Of a DNA stretch of 64,000 bases, positions 60,304-64,000 are shown in pieces (within the stretch, counting starts at the first letter, position 1; every line of letters begins with the position of its first letter). Made by a program: the position numbers and the translations under genes. This DNA is from Pontibacter sp. HSC-14F20. Its GTDB lineage: Bacteria > Bacteroidota > Bacteroidia > Cytophagales > Hymenobacteraceae. The notes under the pieces are model-generated. The model saw nothing but the letters and a program-made list of their open reading frames with translations. It did no database searches and was not told the origin of the DNA. Location of the stretch: NCBI RefSeq assembly GCF_019599265.1, contig NZ_JAHZTC010000008.1:124001-188000 (forward strand). Direction: 5' to 3'.

Positions 60304-60408
60304 CTGAATGCTCTCTGATTCCACTAGGAGATACGAAAAAAGGAGCAGAAAACTTAATTCCTGCTCCTGTAATTCTCCAGTTTTCACGGAGACTTTTTCA
60401 GTGCCCTC

Positions 60409-60417
60409 CATACATGG
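60409..60417. repeat. Right target duplication of the IS1182-family element
   Basis: CATACATGG, identical to 58616-58624; the next bases complete the split terminator. Confidence 0.9.
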
Positions 60418-60541
60418 TGGGAGCTTTTTTGTTTTAATAGAATAGAAAAAGGTTTAACTTCATGCTGTGGAGTTTCCTGCATACAGGTATAGCGCCCAGA
60501 AGATGTTAAAACACTTATAACCAAAAATACTGAGTGAAATT

Positions 60542-62116
60542 ATGAAACAAGCCATAGATGAAATGCCAATGACAAAAGCTATTGCCGATGTATTGCAGCA
60601 ACTAGGTATAAAAGAGTTAAACCCGTCTTACAGCACTGGCCTGAACTGGGGCGGCGAAAATAACAAAACTACCCGCGACATTTACTCACCTGCCGACGGC
60701 AACCTGATTGCGAGTGTAAATATGGCTACTGCCGACGACTATGAGCAAATAGTGAAGACCGCGCAGGAAGCTTTTAAAGTATGGCGCACAGTGCCGGCCC
60801 CGAAGCGTGGCGAGATCGTGCGCCAGATCGGAAACAAGCTGCGTGAGCACAAAGAGGCGCTAGGCAAACTGGTGAGCTACGAAATGGGTAAAATCCTGCA
60901 GGAAGGCCTTGGCGAGGTACAGGAGATGATCGACATATGCGACTTTGCAGTAGGCTTGTCGCGTCAGTTGCACGGCTATACCATGCACTCCGAGCGTCCG
61001 CAACACCGTATGTACGAGCAATACCATCCACTGGGCATTGTGGGCGTTATATCAGCCTTCAACTTCCCGGTAGCAGTTTGGAGCTGGAATGCCATGCTGG
61101 CAGCTGTTTGCGGTGACGTGACCATCTGGAAACCATCTGAAAAAACTCCGCTTACGGCCATTGCCTGTCAGTACATCATCCGCGACGTGCTGGCTGATAA
61201 CGAACTGCCGGAGGGTATCTTCAATGTGATCATTGGTGATGCGGAAGTCGGCAGCCTGATGGCGCATGACACCCGCGTACCACTTGTGTCCGCTACTGGC
61301 TCTACCCGCATGGGTAAGAAAGTAGGCGAAGCAGTTGGCGCCCGTCTGGGCAAGTCTTTGCTGGAGCTGGGCGGTAATAATGCCATCATCATTACTGAGC
61401 ATGCTGACATCGAAATGGCACTTCGTGCGGTGGTATTTGGTGCCGTGGGTACCTGCGGACAGCGCTGTACGTCTACCCGCCGCCTGATTGTTCACGAGAA
61501 TGTATTCGATCAGGTTCGAGACCGTCTGCTCAAGATCTACCCTAACCTGCCGATCGGTCATCCGCTGAGCAACACCACGCTGGTTGGTCCGCTGATCGAC
61601 AAAGACGCCGTGAAGGCTTTCCAGAAAGCGCTTGAAGAAGTACAGAGCGAAGGTGGCAAGCTACTGATTGGTGGCGAGGTGCTGGAAGGTGAGCAATATG
61701 CGACTGGCACTTACGTGACGCCTGCTGTTGTAGAAGCGGAAAACCATTACCACATGGTGCAGGAAGAAACTTTTGCCCCGATCCTATACCTGATCAGGTA
61801 TAGCGGGGACGTGGAGAATGCTATCGACATCCAAAATGGTGTGAAACAAGGCCTTTCTTCGTCTATTTTCTCTGCCAATATGCTGGAAACAGAGGCTTTC
61901 CTGAGTCATTGGGGCTCAGACTGCGGTATAGCTAACGTAAATATTGGTACGTCCGGTGCCGAAATTGGTGGTGCCTTCGGAGGTGAGAAAGACACAGGTG
62001 GTGGCCGCGAGTCGGGTTCCGACGCTTGGAGGATATACATGCGCCGCCAGACCAACACCATCAACTACAGCCGCGAGCTGCCACTGGCACAGGGCATCAA
62101 GTTTGATATTGGGTAG
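60542..62116 (+). CDS. Aldehyde dehydrogenase, ALDH7 (alpha-aminoadipic semialdehyde) type
   Basis: 524 residues. The catalytic Cys is in GTCGQRCTSTRR and the general base Glu in LELGGNNAIII; the NAD site includes FNFPVAVWSWN and WKPSEKTPLT. The GGNNA form (two Asn) and the C-terminal GGEKDTGGGRESGSDAWRIYMRR are characteristic of ALDH7A1/antiquitin and AmaB, which oxidise alpha-aminoadipic semialdehyde in lysine breakdown. No other lysine-degradation gene is near. Its coding sequence contains the perfect palindrome CTATACCTGATCAGGTATAG. Confidence 0.93.
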   Translation: MKQAIDEMPMTKAIADVLQQLGIKELNPSYSTGLNWGGENNKTTRDIYSPADGNLIASVNMATADDYEQIVKTAQEAFKVWRTVPAPKRGEIVRQIGNKLREHKEALGKLVSYEMGKILQEGLGEVQEMIDICDFAVGLSRQLHGYTMHSERPQHRMYEQYHPLGIVGVISAFNFPVAVWSWNAMLAAVCGDVTIWKPSEKTPLTAIACQYIIRDVLADNELPEGIFNVIIGDAEVGSLMAHDTRVPLVSATGSTRMGKKVGEAVGARLGKSLLELGGNNAIIITEHADIEMALRAVVFGAVGTCGQRCTSTRRLIVHENVFDQVRDRLLKIYPNLPIGHPLSNTTLVGPLIDKDAVKAFQKALEEVQSEGGKLLIGGEVLEGEQYATGTYVTPAVVEAENHYHMVQEETFAPILYLIRYSGDVENAIDIQNGVKQGLSSSIFSANMLETEAFLSHWGSDCGIANVNIGTSGAEIGGAFGGEKDTGGGRESGSDAWRIYMRRQTNTINYSRELPLAQGIKFDIG

Positions 62117-62260
62117 TCTGCCGATTTTTAATTTGCTAATGTCTTTATGATGCGATGAACTCACAGTGCTTGCAAAACCTGTAGGAGACTTGCCAGTAAA
62201 AGGATATAAACAGCAAGACGCTCACAGGTCTGGAAGACGCTGTGAGGTCAAAAAACCTAG

Positions 62261-62290
62261 AAACCAGCTCCAATCGGGGCTGGTTTTTTT
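62261..62290 (+). terminator. Terminator downstream of ALDH7
   Basis: AAACCAGC (62261-62268) pairs with GCTGGTTT (62279-62286), then T tract to 62290. Confidence 0.88.
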
Positions 62291-62360
62291 GTAGCTATAC
62301 CTGACAAATAAGTCAAACGGTGCTATGCAGCGGTGAGTAACGAAAAATTCTTAATAATTA

Positions 62361-62397
62361 TTTTGCAACTTGATGCAACCCAACGCATTTACCTTTG
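62361..62397 (+). promoter_or_regulatory. Promoter of the ECF sigma factor operon
   Basis: TTTTG at 62361-62365 and TACCTTTG at 62390-62397 (24-nt spacer, slightly long). TTGCA and TGCAA form an inverted repeat over the -33 region, a possible operator. Predicted leader about 90 nt. Confidence 0.6.
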
Positions 62398-62494
62398 TCT
62401 TTAGTGCAGATAGAATGAAGGGAGGACAAAAATTAAGATGAAATAAGGTAATAGGTCGACCAATAAGGCAAATAGAACGATAAACAAGGCGATT

Positions 62495-63052
62495 TTGGAA
62501 AAAGGCACTTTTCAGGATGTAAACGCACAAGTGGTGCAGCGCTGCAGGGAAGGGGATAACCGTGCCCAGTACGAACTGTACAAACTGTATTCCAAAGCTA
62601 TGTTTAACGTGAGCATGCGCATCACCAACGACTATGCCGAGTCCGAGGATGTGCTGCAGGAAGCCTTCATCAGCGCCTTCAAAAACCTTCATTCTTACAA
62701 AGCAGAAGCTTCATTCGGGAGCTGGCTCAAACGGATCGTGATTAATGCATCGGTTAATGCTGTGCGCAAACGCCGCCCGGAACTGGTGCCACTAGAAGAC
62801 CGGCTGGCAGGCGACATACCTGACGAGGACTACCACGACGATACCGAATGGCAGGTAGAGCAGGTGCGACGCGCCATACAACGTTTGCCTGATGGCTACA
62901 GAGTGGTGCTGAGCCTATACCTGCTGGAGGGCCTTGACCATGCCGAAATAGGAGAGGTGCTGGGTATAAGCGAGTCTACCTCCAAGTCGCAGTACAGCCG
63001 GGCCCGCAAGAAGCTCCTGGAGATTATGAAAGATACACATTCCATGGCCTAG
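62495..63052 (+). CDS. ECF-type RNA polymerase sigma factor (TTG start)
   Basis: 185 residues. Sigma region 2 is at about 25-75 (MFNVSMRITNDYAESEDVLQEA) and region 4 at about 125-180 (LPDGYRVVLSLYLLEGLDHAEIGEVLGISESTSKSQYSRAR, key part EGLDHAEIGEVLGIS). The only reasonable start is TTG at 62495: the in-frame ATG upstream at 62438 meets a stop after two codons, and the next internal Met lies within region 2. Directly followed by an anti-sigma-like gene, so likely an autoregulated envelope-stress pair. Confidence 0.9.
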   Translation: MEKGTFQDVNAQVVQRCREGDNRAQYELYKLYSKAMFNVSMRITNDYAESEDVLQEAFISAFKNLHSYKAEASFGSWLKRIVINASVNAVRKRRPELVPLEDRLAGDIPDEDYHDDTEWQVEQVRRAIQRLPDGYRVVLSLYLLEGLDHAEIGEVLGISESTSKSQYSRARKKLLEIMKDTHSMA

Positions 63053-63061
63053 CCGTGGCTA

Positions 63062-63745
63062 ATGATAAAGAAGAGAAAGATGAAAGACAGATTAAAGGAA
63101 TTTGTGAGCGAAAACCGGGAAGAGTTCGACGTGTTCGAGCCCAGACCGGAGCTGTGGCAGGAAATCTGTTCCGAGCTGAAAACACAAAAGGCACAGGAAG
63201 AAAAGCTCAGCAAAGAAGCCAAGGTGATCAGCATCAACTTCGGGGAGCGCCTCAACTTCACCGCCGACTTCATGTTCATGCGGGTGGCCGCCACTATTGT
63301 GCTTTTGCTGGCCTGTGGCGCTACGCTCTGGATGGTGAAACAAAATAACCCGACTACGACCAACACCCTGGCCGCTAATACCGAAACAAGTCAACCTACC
63401 TCGGTATATCAGGTGGCGCCGGAGCTTGCTGAGGTGGAGGTATACTATACCAGCCAGATCAACAGCAAACGCGAAGAACTGAGTGAGTACGATCTGAAAG
63501 TGCTCGGTCTGGACGAAACCCGCCAGATAGACCGCGAACTGGCCCGCCTCGACAGCAGCTATACCCGACTCAAAAATCAATTGCATACCACGCCGAACAC
63601 CGACCAGGTGATGGCCGCCATGATCCGAAACCTGCAGATCCGGATCGATGTGCTGAACCGTCAGCTGGAAGTACTTAAGAAAATAGAAGCTATAAAAGAA
63701 CAGGATACTACTGAACCACAGAACAATGAAACTACTACTATTTAA
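63062..63745 (+). CDS. Putative anti-sigma factor, single-pass membrane protein
   Basis: 227 residues. An acidic-basic cytoplasmic part (about 1-70, with EFDVFEPRPELWQEI typical of Bacteroidota anti-sigma-like proteins), one membrane helix (about 73-92, VAATIVLLLACGATLWMV), then a periplasmic part with a coiled coil near 140-215. It starts 9 bp after the sigma gene. Anti-sigma activity is inferred from position and layout. ATG 63080 is an alternative start. Its end overlaps the next gene. Confidence 0.78.
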   Translation: MIKKRKMKDRLKEFVSENREEFDVFEPRPELWQEICSELKTQKAQEEKLSKEAKVISINFGERLNFTADFMFMRVAATIVLLLACGATLWMVKQNNPTTTNTLAANTETSQPTSVYQVAPELAEVEVYYTSQINSKREELSEYDLKVLGLDETRQIDRELARLDSSYTRLKNQLHTTPNTDQVMAAMIRNLQIRIDVLNRQLEVLKKIEAIKEQDTTEPQNNETTTI

Positions 63746-64000
63746 AACATTGCGCTACCGCATAGCCACGCTTTTGGTTATACTGCCCGCCCTGGCCCTG
63801 GCACAGCCTTATGCGCCGGAGCCTTGTCCAAGCCAAACGCTACCTGCACCACCAACTCCTGTCGTGCAGCAGACACTACCACCCACCCCTCCCATACCGC
63901 CAGCGCCTCCTGTGCTGTTGCCACATCAGCCGGAAGCCGAGGTCTATACCTACAAATCAGAAAAGCGCAAAACCTTCGACAAGACCTATAAGGTAAGCAA
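63726..64000 (+). CDS. Secreted Pro-rich protein, likely DUF4097-type adhesin, cut by window end
   Basis: 91 codons are visible from ATG 63726, overlapping the anti-sigma-like gene by 20 bp in another frame. A signal peptide (LRYRIATLLVILPALALA then Q) is followed by a Pro-rich stretch (about 30-70) and KSEKRKTFDKTYKV at the cut end. The FDKTYKV segment resembles the opening of DUF4097 putative-adhesin domains, which often follow sigma/anti-sigma pairs in Bacteroidota; this identification is tentative. Confidence 0.6.
   Translation, partial: MKLLLFKTLRYRIATLLVILPALALAQPYAPEPCPSQTLPAPPTPVVQQTLPPTPPIPPAPPVLLPHQPEAEVYTYKSEKRKTFDKTYKVS

Larger units (their letters stand above)
58625..60408 (-). 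mobile_element. Complete IS1182-family insertion sequence
   Basis: 1784 bp with perfect 18-bp terminal inverted repeats GAGGGCACTGAAAAAGTC (58625-58642) and its complement (60391-60408), flanked by the 9-bp direct repeat CATACATGG. One intact transposase gene on the minus strand. It contains no copy of the host's iterated GGTATA core. Confidence 0.93.
62117..62494. other. Gene-free stretch between ALDH7 and the sigma factor
   Basis: No supported gene. A CTCACAG/CTGTGAG hairpin lies at about 62221-62246, then the terminator at 62261, a motif copy (62296), TTGCA-N6-TGCAA at about 62362-62377 and the sigma-gene promoter. A short non-coding RNA ending at the terminator is possible but unproven. 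Confidence 0.5.

Noticed and set aside
60304..60411. IS1182 transposase start at 60411
   Set aside because: This ATG is made by the target duplication outside the element, so it cannot be the native start.
32401..64000. GGTATA copies as cryptic promoters (TATACC-TTTG)
   Set aside because: Only isolated copies, such as 37023-37032, continue into TTTG; most do not fit TAnnTTTG, and many lie within genes in either orientation.

Overview
The window is a chromosomal segment from a member of the Bacteroidota, most likely Cytophagales/Hymenobacteraceae (Pontibacter-like). Four things point there: promoters of the phylum's own type (TTTG, about 20 nt, TAnnTTTG); near absence of Shine-Dalgarno sites before ribosomal protein genes; a DUF3467 gene behind rpoC; and a SecA of 1123 residues without the usual zinc tail. 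The genus is inference; the phylum is well supported.

Bases 1-29874 form one long + strand information-processing block: tuf 3' end, tRNA-Trp, secE-nusG-rplKAJL-rpoBC, DUF3467, rpsL-rpsG-fusA-rpsJ, then the S10, spc and alpha clusters from rplC through secY, map, infA, rpmJ, rpoA and rplQ. Internal terminators and promoters divide it at tuf/tRNA, rplL/rpoB, DUF3467/rpsL and rpsJ/rplC, and possibly at rpsN/rpsH. rpmD and rpmJ are short genes annotated here directly from the sequence.

Bases 29951-46082 hold ordinary housekeeping and accessory genes on both strands: carA, eno, an FtsB/DivIC-like septation protein, an XRE regulator with membrane helices, hscA, an Ldh-family oxidoreductase, a large TPR protein, a lipoprotein, a Ppx/GppA phosphatase, a membrane-tethered TerB-like/PD-(D/E)XK protein, a ChaA-type antiporter, an rRNA methyltransferase-like gene, dapF and a GNAT acetyltransferase.

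Bases 46083-49490 are a mobile-element patch: an IS110-family element with a structured region upstream that could be its bridge RNA, and an IS4-family element with exact inverted repeats and target duplication that landed in the arm of a perfect hairpin. Bases 49491-64000 continue with secA, deoC, a SPOR lipoprotein, an M20 peptidase, a DUF2490-like barrel, Hsp20, an HtrA protease, an IS1182-family element inserted in the terminator behind htrA, an ALDH7-like aldehyde dehydrogenase, and an ECF sigma / anti-sigma-like / putative adhesin module cut by the window end.

The most unusual signal is not a gene. The octamer AGGTATAG occurs about 42 times on either strand between 32401 and 64000 (hand count; roughly one expected by chance), in all reading frames and more densely outside genes. 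Its core GGTATA is absent from all three insertion sequences. It behaves like a highly iterated genomic signature comparable in density to cyanobacterial HIP1 or to DNA uptake sequences.
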